A DNA stretch of 64,000 nucleotides, taken from the NCBI RefSeq assembly GCF_900188385.1, contig NZ_FZOI01000001.1:558001-622000 (forward strand). Direction: 5' to 3'. The notes under the pieces were generated by a model. That model made no database searches, was not told where the DNA came from, and saw only the letters and a program-made list of their open reading frames with translations. Below are positions 53,758 to 63,567 of the stretch, piece after piece. The DNA is from Azospirillum sp. RU38E (GTDB lineage Bacteria > Pseudomonadota > Alphaproteobacteria > Azospirillales > Azospirillaceae). Within the stretch, counting starts at the first letter, position 1, and every line of letters begins with the position of its first letter. The translations under genes and the position numbers were made by a program.

Positions 53758-54642
53758 ATGACCCTGGAACAATTGCGCATCTTCCTGGCGGTGGCGGAAC
53801 GGGAGCATGTGACCCGCGCGGCTGAGGCGTTGCATCTGACGCAATCCGCCGTCAGTGCTGCCATCCGTGCGCTGGAGGAACGGCACGGCGTCATCTTGTT
53901 GCATCGGGTGGGGCGTCGGGTGGAACTGACCCCGGCGGGTCGTGCCTTTCAGGGGGAGGCGGCGGGCGTGCTGGCGCGGGTGCAGGCAGCCGAACAGGTG
54001 CTGGCCGATCTCGCCGGCTTGAAAAGTGGCAGCCTGTCCATCGGTGCCAGCCAGACGGTGGCGTCATATTGGCTGCCCCGATATCTGGTGCGGTTCCGCC
54101 AGCTTTATCCCGGCGTAGAGCCGCATCTGGCCGTGGGCAATACCGATGCGGTGGCGCATTGGGTGTTGGAGGGTAAGGCCGAACTGGGTGTGGTGGAAGG
54201 CGATGTGGCTGATGCTGCCTTGCAGGTGACGCCCGTGACGGATGACCGGTTGACCATCGTGGTTGCCCCCGGTCACCCCTGGGTCGGGCCGCATGTGGCG
54301 GGGATCGCGTTCGACCCCGCCAGCACCGCCTGGGTGATGCGCGAACCCGGTTCCGGCACCCGTGCCGCCTTTACCGCCGCCTTACCCCGGCTGGGGCTGA
54401 CGCTGGAACGGCTGACGGTGGCGCTGGAATTACCCTCGAACGAGGCTGTCTGTGCGGCGGTGCAGGCGGGTGCCGGGGCGGCGGCGCTGTCGGTGCATGT
54501 GGTGGCGCCGCTGATCGCGGCCGGCAGGCTGGCCGCCGTCGGCCCCAGCCTGCCGGCCCGGCGTTTCAGCCTGATCCAGCATCGGGAACGCTATCGTACC
54601 CGCGCGGTGCAGGCATTCAGCGACCTGTTACAGGCCGGATAG
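53758..54642 (+). CDS. LysR-family transcriptional regulator (YeiE/CbbR-like)
   Basis: A 294-residue regulator. The N-terminal winged helix is MTLEQLRIFLAVAEREHVT, AEALHLTQSAVSAAIRALEE and LHRVGRRVELTPAGRAF. The effector domain starts KSGSLSIGASQTVASYWLPR, which is closest to the YeiE/CysB-CbbR branch, and includes LPSNEAVCAAVQAGAGAAAL. It is transcribed away from yeiH and probably controls it and itself. Confidence 0.93.
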   Translation: MTLEQLRIFLAVAEREHVTRAAEALHLTQSAVSAAIRALEERHGVILLHRVGRRVELTPAGRAFQGEAAGVLARVQAAEQVLADLAGLKSGSLSIGASQTVASYWLPRYLVRFRQLYPGVEPHLAVGNTDAVAHWVLEGKAELGVVEGDVADAALQVTPVTDDRLTIVVAPGHPWVGPHVAGIAFDPASTAWVMREPGSGTRAAFTAALPRLGLTLERLTVALELPSNEAVCAAVQAGAGAAALSVHVVAPLIAAGRLAAVGPSLPARRFSLIQHRERYRTRAVQAFSDLLQAG

Positions 54643-54710
54643 CGGGTGGACAGGGGCGGGAGTGCTGGGCATTGTGCGGGCCGGAAACAATGTCACCGAA
54701 GTGTCATAAA

Positions 54711-55589
54711 ATGCGATCCATCACCCTGCTGACCCTGGCGAGTGCTGCTGTGGCGCTCTCCGCCTGTTCCATCCATGTGAATGACCATGCGCGCGTTCCG
54801 GCCCCGCCGCCGCCCGTGGCGCAGGCGGCCCCCGGCCCGCTGGATGATCCGCGCTTGATCGCCACCCTGTTCATGCAGCGGTCGGAAGAATTCAAGCGCC
54901 TGTCCGAACAATCTTATGCCCTGGCGAAGATCAAGCTGCCGGCGGCCCTGTCCGCGCCCGGCTCGGCGGCGCTGGAGCAGGCCGATGGCGGGGCGGGCAA
55001 GCCGCCGGCCGCCATTTTTGATGTGGATGAGACGGTGCTGGACAACAGCCCCCACATGGCCCGCGCCATCCTGAAGGGCGAGCGTGATTTCAATCTGGCC
55101 ACCTGGGACCAGTGGGTCGGTGAACGCCGCGCCACGCCGATGCCGGGTGCGGTGGATTTCGTGGCCGAACTGCGCCGCAATAAGGTGCGGGTTGTCTTCA
55201 TCACCAACCGTGAATGCAAGCCGCGCCCGACGGCCCCCGGCGATGCCTGCCCGCAACATGCCGACACGCTGGTCAACCTGAAAACGGCTGGCTTTGGTGA
55301 CGTGGCGCCGGCCGACCTGATGCTGAAGGGCCAGAATGGCTGGCCCAGCGACAAGGCCAGCCGCCGCCAGGAGGTGGCGAAGACCAACCGGATCGTCATG
55401 TCCTTTGGCGATCAGTTGAGCGATATGCTGACCGTCACCCGCCAGCAGGGCCCCGATGAACGGGCCGCCATCGCCGCCCGCTATAAATCCCTGTGGGAAA
55501 CCCGCTGGATCGTCATTCCCAACCCCACCTATGGGGCTTGGTATGACAGCATCAAGGAACCGGTGACCAACGCGCTGCGGGTGGAGTGA
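54711..55589 (+). CDS. HAD-family acid phosphatase lipoprotein (class B/C-like, P4 type)
   Basis: A 292-residue outer-membrane or periplasmic lipoprotein (signal ITLLTLASAAVALSAC, lipidated Cys) with a HAD acid phosphatase domain. The catalytic motif is AAIFDVDETVLDN (DxDxT), motif II is VRVVFITNRECK, and motif III/IV is IVMSFGDQLSDM. It resembles lipoprotein e(P4)-type 5'-nucleotidases, which dephosphorylate NMP or other phosphomonoesters outside the cell membrane. I used the ATG at 54711 because the signal peptide starts there; ATGs at 54690 and 54672 add hydrophilic residues. Confidence 0.92.
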   Translation: MRSITLLTLASAAVALSACSIHVNDHARVPAPPPPVAQAAPGPLDDPRLIATLFMQRSEEFKRLSEQSYALAKIKLPAALSAPGSAALEQADGGAGKPPAAIFDVDETVLDNSPHMARAILKGERDFNLATWDQWVGERRATPMPGAVDFVAELRRNKVRVVFITNRECKPRPTAPGDACPQHADTLVNLKTAGFGDVAPADLMLKGQNGWPSDKASRRQEVAKTNRIVMSFGDQLSDMLTVTRQQGPDERAAIAARYKSLWETRWIVIPNPTYGAWYDSIKEPVTNALRVE

Positions 55590-55685
55590 CGGGGGCAGGG
55601 GCTTTACCGGAATTGTCTATGTAGTGCTGGCGACGCCATTGTTTCTGTGAGCCAATGGCGTTGCGTCCCCTTCCATTTTTGGCTA

Positions 55686-55707
55686 ATTTATATGACAAAT
55701 TATAAAT
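55686..55707. promoter_or_regulatory. AT-rich inverted repeat before the GH2 gene
   Basis: Arms atttata (55686-55692) and tataaat (55701-55707) with an 8-bp spacer, 20 bp before the GH2 start codon. It stands out in a GC-rich genome and may be an operator or contain the -10 box. A related AT-rich element lies before the GH42 gene. Confidence 0.5.
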
Positions 55708-55726
55708 CAGACAAAATGGAGGAAAC

Positions 55727-58603
55727 ATGCATCGGCGGCACTTCCTGATGGGCACGGGGGCGGCTGTCGCCGCGGCACCATTATCCGGTTTGCTGGGGCA
55801 CCTGGCTGGCACGGGCAACGCCCTGGCCAGCAGCCCGAAGGCGCCGATGGCCGTGGCCCTCGGGCCCCGGCAGATCCTTTCGCTCAATCGCGGCTGGCGT
55901 TTCCATGAAGGCGATATTCCGTTCCCCGAACTGCTGAGCCACGAAGAAACCTATGAGAATGCCAAGGCTGGCATCTCCTTCGGGGCGGCGTCGCCGGCCT
56001 ATGATGATACCGGTTGGGCGGCGGTGGAGCTGCCGCATGATTTTGTCAGCTTTCAGCGGCACAGCGAAAAGGCCAATGTCTCCCAGGGCTACCGCCCGCG
56101 CGGCTATGCCTGGTACCGCACCACCCTGCGCTTTGATGAAAGCGACCGGGGCCGGCATATTGAACTGCAACTGGATGGCATCTCCACCTATGCCACCATC
56201 TGGTTCAACGGCACCCTGGTGCGCCGTAGCTGGAGCGGCTATAGCGCCGTCAATATCGATCTGACGCCCTTCATCACCTATGGCAATGCCGGCAACTCGC
56301 TGGTGGTGCGGGTGGATGCGCAGTCCATGGAGGGCTGGTGGTATGAGGGCGGGGGCATTTACCGCAATGTCCGCATCGTCAAGCGGGCGCCGGTGCATAT
56401 TGCCACCGATGGCGTTTCCGCCCATCCGGTGAAGCAGGGCGATGGCTGGACGATCCCGTTGACCGTCCAGGTCAATTCCAGCGCCAAGCGCACCATGCCG
56501 GTGCGCCTGACGGCGGAGCTGACCGGGCCGGACGGCAAAATCGTCGCCCGGTCGGAGGCGACGGGCAGCATCACCGATTTTGACAGCATCACCCTGTCCG
56601 CCCCGATGCAGCTGGCCAATCCGCAGCTCTGGAGCCTGGAGACGCCCGCCCTTTACACTGTGGCGACCCGGCTGTGGGAAAATGGCGCGCTGACGGATGA
56701 GGTGGAGACGGAAATCGGTTTCCGCACCCAGCGCTTTGACGCCGAGAAGGGTTTCTTCCTCAATGACCGGCCGGTGAAGCTGAAGGGTGTCTGCATCCAT
56801 CAGGACCATGCCGGCGTCGGCACGGCCATTCCCTATGGCTTGCTGGAATTCCGATTGCGGCGGCTGAAGGAACTGGGCTGCAACGCCATCCGCTGTTCGC
56901 ATAATGCCCAAGACCCGGAATTTTACCGGCTGTGCGACCGGCTGGGCCTGCTGGTGATGGATGAAAACCGCTGTTTCAATCCCTCACCCGACCAGATGGC
57001 GCAGTTGGAATGGCTGGTGCGGGCGCACCGCAACCATCCCAGCATCATCCTCTGGTCCGTGTTCAATGAAGAGCCGATGCAGGGCACGGAAGCGGGCTAT
57101 GAGATGGTGATGCGCATGGCCGATGTCGTGCGCGAACTGGACCCGACGCGCCCGGTGACGGCGGCCATGAATGGCGGCCTGTTCACCAAGATCAATGTCT
57201 CCCAGGCGGTGGATGTGGTGGGCTTCAATTATCAGCCCAAGGATTATGACGCCTTCCACAAGGCCAATCCAGCCAAGCCGATGCTGTCATCGGAGGATAC
57301 ATCCGCCTTTTCCACACGCGGCGAATTCATCACCGATAAGGAACGCCATATCGCCAGTTCCTATGATGATGAGGCGGCCCCCTGGGGAGCCACACACCGC
57401 AAGGCCTGGAAGGAAATCGCCAGCCGCGATTTCGTCGCCGGCGGCTTTGTCTGGACCGGGTTTGATTATCATGGGGAACCGACGCCGCACACCTGGCCGT
57501 CCAACAGTTCCTTCTTTGGCATCATGGATCTGTGCGGGTTTGAGAAGACGGCCTTCCATATCCATCAGGCGCAATGGGTGGATGACCGCCCGGTGCTGGC
57601 CATCGCCCCACATTGGAACTGGCCGGGGCAGGAGGGGCAACCCATCCGTGTCATGGTGATGAGCAATGTGGAAGAAGTGGAACTACGCCTTAATGGCAAG
57701 AGCCTGGGCCGGCAGAAGGGCGACTGGCTGGAAATGAATTGGTTCCAGGTACCCTATCAGCCGGGCAAGCTGGAGGCGCTGGGCTTTACCGGCGGGCGCC
57801 AGGTCGCCAAGGCCGTGGTGGAAACCACCGGTCCGGCCAAGGCGCTGCGGCTGGTGGCTGACCGTCCGCAACTGGCCGGGGATGGCATCGACGCCCAGCC
57901 GATCCGGGTGGAAGTGGTGGATGGGGCAGGGCGGGTGGTGCCCGATGCCAAGCCGATGATCCGCTTTGCCATCGAAGAGGGCCGGATCATCGGCCTGGGT
58001 AATGGCGACCCCAATTCCATCGAACCGGAAAAGGGCGACCGCCGGTCGGCCTTCAACGGGCTGGCGCAGGTGATTGTGCAGAGCAATGCGGGCACGTCCG
58101 GCACGCTGCGCCTGTCAGCGGAGGCGGATGGGCTGAAACCGGCCAAGTTGAGCATCGCGATCAAACCCGATCTGGGGCCGGCCTATCAGCCGGTGTTTGA
58201 GCGCAATATCTTCACGCTGGGCCGCTGGCGGGTGTCGCCCTGGTCGGCCACGCCGCTGGACCCGATGGTGGGGCTGGCCGACAATGATATGAATTCCTGG
58301 TCGCCCTATCGCAGCGGCAGCCTGCTGCCGGCACCGGATCGGGATGTCTATGTCATGTGCGCCATCACCATCGAACCCTATGCCGGCATTCAGAAGGCGG
58401 GCGGCACGCTGGTGTTCGACAAGGTGACGGGGGCGGTGGAGGTCTTCGCCAATGGCCGCCGGATCGGCGGGCGGGCTGAGGTGGCAGCGGCACCCTTGTC
58501 GCTGGACCTGCCACCGGCCACGGGCAAGCAGAAGATCGCCGTGCTGTTCCGGGTGCAGCCCGGCCAGCAATATGGGCTGGGAGGGGCGGTGCGGATTTTG
58601 TAA
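55727..58603 (+). CDS. Exported GH2 beta-galactosidase (GalB-like)
   Basis: A 958-residue glycoside hydrolase family 2 enzyme with a twin-arginine-like signal (HRRHFLMGTGAAVAAAPLSG). Order: sugar-binding jelly roll (about 40-230, with RPRGYAWYRTTLRFDE, RVDAQSMEGWWYEGGGIYRN), Ig-like domain, TIM barrel (about 350-640, FFLNDRPVKLKGVCIHQDHA, NAIRCSHNAQDPEF), acid/base Glu448 in SVFNEEPMQG and nucleophile Glu523 in MLSSEDTS, DUF4982-type and further beta domains at the C-terminus. Probably periplasmic or extracellular beta-galactosidase that starts galactoside breakdown. Ribosome site ggagg precedes the ATG. It is convergent with the symporter gene across a strong terminator. Confidence 0.93.
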   Translation: MHRRHFLMGTGAAVAAAPLSGLLGHLAGTGNALASSPKAPMAVALGPRQILSLNRGWRFHEGDIPFPELLSHEETYENAKAGISFGAASPAYDDTGWAAVELPHDFVSFQRHSEKANVSQGYRPRGYAWYRTTLRFDESDRGRHIELQLDGISTYATIWFNGTLVRRSWSGYSAVNIDLTPFITYGNAGNSLVVRVDAQSMEGWWYEGGGIYRNVRIVKRAPVHIATDGVSAHPVKQGDGWTIPLTVQVNSSAKRTMPVRLTAELTGPDGKIVARSEATGSITDFDSITLSAPMQLANPQLWSLETPALYTVATRLWENGALTDEVETEIGFRTQRFDAEKGFFLNDRPVKLKGVCIHQDHAGVGTAIPYGLLEFRLRRLKELGCNAIRCSHNAQDPEFYRLCDRLGLLVMDENRCFNPSPDQMAQLEWLVRAHRNHPSIILWSVFNEEPMQGTEAGYEMVMRMADVVRELDPTRPVTAAMNGGLFTKINVSQAVDVVGFNYQPKDYDAFHKANPAKPMLSSEDTSAFSTRGEFITDKERHIASSYDDEAAPWGATHRKAWKEIASRDFVAGGFVWTGFDYHGEPTPHTWPSNSSFFGIMDLCGFEKTAFHIHQAQWVDDRPVLAIAPHWNWPGQEGQPIRVMVMSNVEEVELRLNGKSLGRQKGDWLEMNWFQVPYQPGKLEALGFTGGRQVAKAVVETTGPAKALRLVADRPQLAGDGIDAQPIRVEVVDGAGRVVPDAKPMIRFAIEEGRIIGLGNGDPNSIEPEKGDRRSAFNGLAQVIVQSNAGTSGTLRLSAEADGLKPAKLSIAIKPDLGPAYQPVFERNIFTLGRWRVSPWSATPLDPMVGLADNDMNSWSPYRSGSLLPAPDRDVYVMCAITIEPYAGIQKAGGTLVFDKVTGAVEVFANGRRIGGRAEVAAAPLSLDLPPATGKQKIAVLFRVQPGQQYGLGGAVRIL

Positions 58604-58622
58604 AGCCCTGCTTGAACAAAGG

Positions 58623-58657
58623 AAAAGGCGCCGCCCGCTGGGGTGGCGCCTTTTTTT
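58623..58657. terminator. Bidirectional rho-independent terminator
   Basis: Stem aaaaggcgcc (58623-58632) with ggcgcctttt (58645-58654), 12-nt loop, and seven T from 58651 on the plus strand. It ends the GH2 transcript and, by the leading A run, can also serve the convergent symporter operon. Confidence 0.92.
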
Positions 58658-58677
58658 ACTGCCGATATTTTACCCGA

Positions 58678-60150
58678 TCATGACCCGTTCGCCTGCGCGG
58701 CGGCACCGGCCACTTCCTTGGCCCCGCCGGAAAGGATGAACGTCGCCTTCCTGCCGAACACGAACCGATTGACGGTGAGGGAGAACGCCACCGTCACCCA
58801 GAGCGTGATGAACATCATGTGGATATAGTGCAGCGGTGCCCAGACGAAGCTGAAATAGGCATAGAGGGCGACGCCGAAGACCACCGCCAGGATGGCGGCG
58901 CGGGCATCGACATTGCGGAACAGCAGGCCGACGATGAAGGCCGACAGGATCGGCATCGACAACAGGCCGTTCAACTGCTGCACCAGATTGATGATGCTCT
59001 GCGCGTCAGTATAGACCGGCACCAGGGCCACGGCGATCAGCACGAAGATTACGCTGGCCACCCCGCTCAGCACCGGCACATTGGCCGGGTGGGGATTGAT
59101 GTATTTTTCATGCAGGTCGCAGACGTAAAGGGCGGCCGTGCTGTTCAGCACAGAGGCGAAATGCGCCAGCATGGCCGTGACCAGGGCGGCGGCGAAGATG
59201 CCGGTCAGATATTCCGGCAGCAAGGCCCCGGCGATCTGGCCATAGGCATGGTCACCGATCTGCCCATAGAGCTTGTAGGAGACGATACCGGGAATCACCA
59301 CCATCGGCGGGATGATCGCCAGCCGCACGGCGGCGGCGGCCAGCACGCCCTTCTGCGCCTCCCGCAGGGTGGGGGCGGCCATGGCGCGCTGGGTGATGGT
59401 CTGGTTGGTGGACCAATAGTAAATCTGGATGAACACCATGCCGGTCAGCAGGGTATGCCAGGGAATGGGGCTGTCATTGCCGCCGATCATCGACAGGCGT
59501 TCCGGCGGGATGCCGGAAAAATCCCAACCGATGGCGGCCAGCGCCAGGAACACCACCAGCGTGCCCATGGACAGCAGCAGCACACCGGAATAGGTGTCGG
59601 CCACCGCCACGGCGCGCAGGCCGCCCAGAATGGCGAAGGCCGATCCGGCAACCGCCAGGATAGCGGAAATCAACAGGATCGGTACCTGCAACCCGAACAT
59701 GGATTTCAAGAACAGTGAACTGCTGTACAGCATGATGGGCATGTAGATCAGAATATTGCCCAGCATGAACAGGCCGCCGATCGTGCTGCGGATCGACTTG
59801 TTATTGTACTTCTTTTCCAGCAGTTCGGTGGTGGTGGTACAATTATATCGGTAATAGATCGGGAGGAAGACCAGGGCCAGGATCGACAGGCCGACCACCG
59901 CCGCCAGCTCCCACCAGGCCAGCAGGGCCATCTGGTTGCCATTCATGCCCACCAGCTGTTCAGCCGACAGGTTGGTGATGGTGATCGATCCGGCGATGAA
60001 GAACCAGCTGAGGCCACGGCCGGCCAGGAAGAATTCCTGGTTGCCGTCGCTGCTGTGGATCTTGGCCCGGCGGCATTTCCATACAGTCCCGCCGGCGACC
60101 AGGGCCGTCAGGGCCGCGGCAATGCCGACTTGCAGCAAGGGTAATTCCAT
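58678..60150 (-). CDS. Sodium:solute symporter (SSS family, probably galactose/glucose)
   Basis: A 490-residue membrane protein with about 13-14 helices. SSS hallmarks: GNQEFFLAGRGLSWFFIAGS, ITITNLSAEQLVGMNGNQM, VFLPIYYRYNCTTTTELLEK and the WSTNQTITQRAMAA region typical of SGLT-like sugar carriers. AALVTAMLAHFASVLNSTAA contains the Ser residues of the second Na site region. It is the third gene of a minus-strand unit after GH42 and the hydrolase, so it should import the galactose or oligosaccharide released. A sugar substrate is inferred from the context and the sequence similarity to SGLT. Confidence 0.9.
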   Translation of the reverse strand: MELPLLQVGIAAALTALVAGGTVWKCRRAKIHSSDGNQEFFLAGRGLSWFFIAGSITITNLSAEQLVGMNGNQMALLAWWELAAVVGLSILALVFLPIYYRYNCTTTTELLEKKYNNKSIRSTIGGLFMLGNILIYMPIMLYSSSLFLKSMFGLQVPILLISAILAVAGSAFAILGGLRAVAVADTYSGVLLLSMGTLVVFLALAAIGWDFSGIPPERLSMIGGNDSPIPWHTLLTGMVFIQIYYWSTNQTITQRAMAAPTLREAQKGVLAAAAVRLAIIPPMVVIPGIVSYKLYGQIGDHAYGQIAGALLPEYLTGIFAAALVTAMLAHFASVLNSTAALYVCDLHEKYINPHPANVPVLSGVASVIFVLIAVALVPVYTDAQSIINLVQQLNGLLSMPILSAFIVGLLFRNVDARAAILAVVFGVALYAYFSFVWAPLHYIHMMFITLWVTVAFSLTVNRFVFGRKATFILSGGAKEVAGAAAQANGS

Positions 60151-60180
60151 ATCCTCCCGATCCTTTTGTTCCGTCGCCGG

Positions 60181-61551
60181 TTATTGCCCGGCGGATTTGT
60201 GATGCAGTTCCAGCCCCAGCGCCCAGCGGCGCTGGAAACCCGGCCAGTAATCGGCACTGCTGGGGGCCTTGTCGTCGGGCCATTTCCCGTCAGCGGCCTT
60301 TACCGTGGGGACGTTCAGATAGGCCGCACTGTCCGCCTTGCCCTTCAGCGTGGCGTCCAGAAAGGCGGTGACGAAATGCACATTGATGGACAGGATGCGG
60401 TCGCGCCGCCATACAGGCTCGTCATAGCGCTCCACGAAGGAGAAATAATGCGCCAGCTGCGGCGGCGTGCCGTCGCCGGCGATATTGTGGCGGGCGCCCT
60501 GATAGACCAGCATCCGGCGGTCGCTGCCCGTCATCTGTTCAAAGATGCGGTGAACCCCGCCATCAAAGCCCGACACATCATCCTGGTCACCCACGATCAG
60601 CAGGCTGGGCACCTTCACCGCCGCCAGCCCTTCGGGTGACCAGACGCGCAGGGCATCGCCGGCCCCCCAGGGGGCAAAGCCGACCATCGCCTTCACGCCC
60701 GCCGGCACGCCGTTGCGCAAGGGCTCCGCCCCCGCCACCTCACCCGCCAGCAGGTTGCCCGGTATCTGTGGATAGAGCGGCCCCTGTGCATCAAAGCCGG
60801 CGCCCATGGTGATCAGCGCGCCGAACCCGCCCATGGAATAGCCCATCAGGCCGATGTTGCTGGGGTCGTAAAGCCCGGCCAGCGGGTTATCGCTGGCCGT
60901 GGCCCGCGCCGTCAGTTCAGCGATGACGAAACGCTGATCGGCGGCACGGGTCACCACCGTATTGCCGAACACCAGCGCCATGGGGCTGGTGGCGGACGGT
61001 TCGGCATCACGATGTTCGATGGCGACGACCACATAGCCCTTAGAGGCGAGAGTCTCCATCGTCTGGGCAAAGCCCGCTGCGAAATTGCGGAAACCATGGC
61101 TGAACACGATCAGCGGATAGGGCCCGCCCGTGCGGTCAGGGCTGGCATCGCGGGCGGCGTGCCCATCCGCCATCATCGTGGCCGGCAGGCTTTCCGCCGG
61201 AATCACCGGGCTGCGCGGGGTGGTAAAGCTGTAGCTGGCCTTTTCTGCCTCGCCTGCCTTCAGGCTGGCGGGGTACCAGGCGATCATGTCCAGGGCGCGA
61301 TCCTTGACGGGGATATTCCCCGTCACCGGATTGATGCCCATCAGGTCCGGCTGGTCCTTATGGGTGAAGCGCAGATTGGTGGTGCCCACCTTGTACGGCC
61401 CACGGGCCGCCAGGGCCGGGGCATCGGACAGGGCGGCGGCATTGGTGGAGGGCGGGGCCAGGGGGGCTGCGGGTTTGGGGACCAGGAAATACCCGGCCCC
61501 CACCCCAACCGCCACAGCCAGCGCCAGGAATGCAAACTGGCGCTTGGCCAT
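60181..61551 (-). CDS. Membrane-anchored alpha/beta hydrolase (PAF-acetylhydrolase/dienelactone-hydrolase type)
   Basis: A 456-residue protein with an N-terminal signal or anchor (QFAFLALAVAVGVGAGYFLV), so it works in the periplasm. The alpha/beta hydrolase fold has the oxyanion loop IVFSHGFRN, the nucleophile Ser in IGLMGYSMGGFGA, Asp in LLIVGDQDDVSG, and His in YQGARHNIAG. It ends 30 bp before the symporter gene and its ATG is 1 bp from the GH42 stop, so it is part of the galactoside unit; a carbohydrate acetyl-esterase activity would fit but is inference. An upstream frame to 61749 is the complement of the GH42 gene. Confidence 0.88.
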   Translation of the reverse strand: MAKRQFAFLALAVAVGVGAGYFLVPKPAAPLAPPSTNAAALSDAPALAARGPYKVGTTNLRFTHKDQPDLMGINPVTGNIPVKDRALDMIAWYPASLKAGEAEKASYSFTTPRSPVIPAESLPATMMADGHAARDASPDRTGGPYPLIVFSHGFRNFAAGFAQTMETLASKGYVVVAIEHRDAEPSATSPMALVFGNTVVTRAADQRFVIAELTARATASDNPLAGLYDPSNIGLMGYSMGGFGALITMGAGFDAQGPLYPQIPGNLLAGEVAGAEPLRNGVPAGVKAMVGFAPWGAGDALRVWSPEGLAAVKVPSLLIVGDQDDVSGFDGGVHRIFEQMTGSDRRMLVYQGARHNIAGDGTPPQLAHYFSFVERYDEPVWRRDRILSINVHFVTAFLDATLKGKADSAAYLNVPTVKAADGKWPDDKAPSSADYWPGFQRRWALGLELHHKSAGQ

Positions 61552-61552
61552 G

Positions 61553-63511
61553 TCACACCTTCCAGACGGAGACATCACGCGGGCCGACCATCGGCCCGCC
61601 GAGGACGAATGCCGCCCCCGCAGGTGCCGGGGCGGGCTGCGCCTCATTAGCATAGTTAAATGCAAACATGATGTTACCGCGCCGCCGCAAACGCATGTCC
61701 GGTGGCACCCGCACGGTGGCGATGCCGCGTTCACCGCACAGGCTTTCAAACAGGTCGGTCAGCAGGTCTTCGCCGACGATGCTGGCCAGATACAACGCCT
61801 TGTCCTTGCGGACCAGGGCGGCATCGCCATTATCGAAGCGGGCCAGCACCTCCGCACCGTCGCCCACCTCCAACTGTTCGCGCCAGGTACGGCTTTCATA
61901 GGTCTTGTTGCCCCAGACCAATGTATCTGGGCAATCCGGCCGGGTGGTTTCCACATTCACCACACGGATGGGCAGCAGCTGGCGCAACTCACCGGGCGGC
62001 AGCCCTTCCGGCATGGTGACGTCCGGCTTCTTCGCCCCGCAGCGCGGCGCAAAGACCAGGGTGGCGCCGCTGTTGGCCAGCCGCTTCACCTGGGCCGCCG
62101 TCGGCATGGCCAAGCCGGGGGCCAGGATCAGGTCATAGCCGCTGGGGTCGCCATGCGGGGGGATGAAATCGACATCCAGGCCCAGGGCGCGCGCGGCCAT
62201 GTACCAGGCCAGTGTTACCTTGGTATGGTTATAGGAATTGCCCTGACGTTCGATCTCACCCAGCCATTGCGCTTCCTGGTCGGCGATGATGGCGACGCGG
62301 GCCTTGGCCACCGGAGCGGGGGCCAGATCCAGGGCCGCCAGTTCGCGCACCACCTGCTGCACCTGCGGGAAGGCTTCCGCCTCCGTGCAGTCGGGGCGCA
62401 GCAGGCCGGCATGCATCTGTTCCTGGGCGAACGGGGCCTGGCGCCAGCGGAAATAGCTGACCACTTCGGCCCCATGGGCGAAGGCTTCCAGCGTCCACAG
62501 GCGTACCATGCCCGGTTCCGGGCGCGGATTGTGCCCGGCCCAGTTCACCGGACCCGGCTGCTGTTCCATGATCCAGAATTTGCCGCCGGCCAGGCTGCGC
62601 GTCTGGTCAAAGAAGAAGGTGCCGAAATCCGGATGGCCGGTGCGCATATAGCGCTGGAAATCCGAGGCCGGGCGGTCGGCCATCCACAGGTCGGTACGGC
62701 CCAGCGGATAATTGTCATAGCTGGCGAAATCCAGCGATTCCGCCAGCTTGTAATTATCCACCCCCGTCTCATTCATGGGGATGAAATTATGGGTGATGAA
62801 GCGGCCGGGGCTGTGGGCGCGCAGGATATCGACCTGCGCCTGATGGAACCGCGCCACCTGATCCGACGAAAAGCGGAAAAACGCCATCCGGTGGGCCGGG
62901 CTGGTCTCCGTCACCGCCAGGAAGGGGCAATCGATTTCGTCGAAGGAGCGATATTCCATCGACCAGAAGATATTGCCCCAGGCCGCGTTCAGCGTGGCGA
63001 TATCGCCATAGCGATCCTTGCACCAGCGGCGGAAGGCCAGCTTGGCACTTTCGGAGATCGACAGCGTGGTCTTGTGGCAGGAGATTTCATTATCCGTCTG
63101 CCAGCCAGCCACGGCATCATGCTTGCCATAGCGTTCCGCCAAGGCCAGCGTGATCCGGTTGGATTCGCGCAGATAGGTTTCGGAGGAGAAATCATAATGC
63201 CGGCGGGAGCCGAAGCCGCGCACGGTGCCGGTATGCGGATCGACGGGCAGAATGTCCGGATACTTGTCCACCAGCCATTTCGGCGGCGTGGCCGTCGGCG
63301 TGCAGGCCACCACCTTCAACCCGGCCCCGCCCAGCACATCCAGCGCCCGGTCGAACCAGTCAAAATCATAGCGGCCGGGATCGGGCTCAAACCGCGACCA
63401 GGCGAATTCGCCGATGCGTACATAGGTAAGACCCAGATCCTTCATCCGGCGGGCATCGTCGCGCCACCAGGATTCCGGCCAATGTTCCGGGTAATAACAA
63501 ACGCCGAGCAT
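61553..63511 (-). CDS. GH42 beta-galactosidase
   Basis: A 652-residue family 42 glycoside hydrolase without signal peptide, hence cytosolic. It starts MLGVCYYPEHWPESWWRDDA, and has GEFAWSRFEPDPGRYDFDW, the acid/base Glu in WQTDNEISCHKT, and the nucleophile Glu in FWIMEQQPGPVNW. The trimerisation domain (about 390-590) and a small beta C-terminal domain complete the usual order. It would split galactosides taken up by the cell. It is the first gene of the GH42-hydrolase-symporter unit and divergent from a GH36-like gene. Confidence 0.95.
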   Translation of the reverse strand: MLGVCYYPEHWPESWWRDDARRMKDLGLTYVRIGEFAWSRFEPDPGRYDFDWFDRALDVLGGAGLKVVACTPTATPPKWLVDKYPDILPVDPHTGTVRGFGSRRHYDFSSETYLRESNRITLALAERYGKHDAVAGWQTDNEISCHKTTLSISESAKLAFRRWCKDRYGDIATLNAAWGNIFWSMEYRSFDEIDCPFLAVTETSPAHRMAFFRFSSDQVARFHQAQVDILRAHSPGRFITHNFIPMNETGVDNYKLAESLDFASYDNYPLGRTDLWMADRPASDFQRYMRTGHPDFGTFFFDQTRSLAGGKFWIMEQQPGPVNWAGHNPRPEPGMVRLWTLEAFAHGAEVVSYFRWRQAPFAQEQMHAGLLRPDCTEAEAFPQVQQVVRELAALDLAPAPVAKARVAIIADQEAQWLGEIERQGNSYNHTKVTLAWYMAARALGLDVDFIPPHGDPSGYDLILAPGLAMPTAAQVKRLANSGATLVFAPRCGAKKPDVTMPEGLPPGELRQLLPIRVVNVETTRPDCPDTLVWGNKTYESRTWREQLEVGDGAEVLARFDNGDAALVRKDKALYLASIVGEDLLTDLFESLCGERGIATVRVPPDMRLRRRGNIMFAFNYANEAQPAPAPAGAAFVLGGPMVGPRDVSVWKV

Positions 63512-63567
63512 GGTATTTTCCCCCTATGGGCGGGCGTGCGATCGGTTGCACAGACCCCCTTTTGTTT

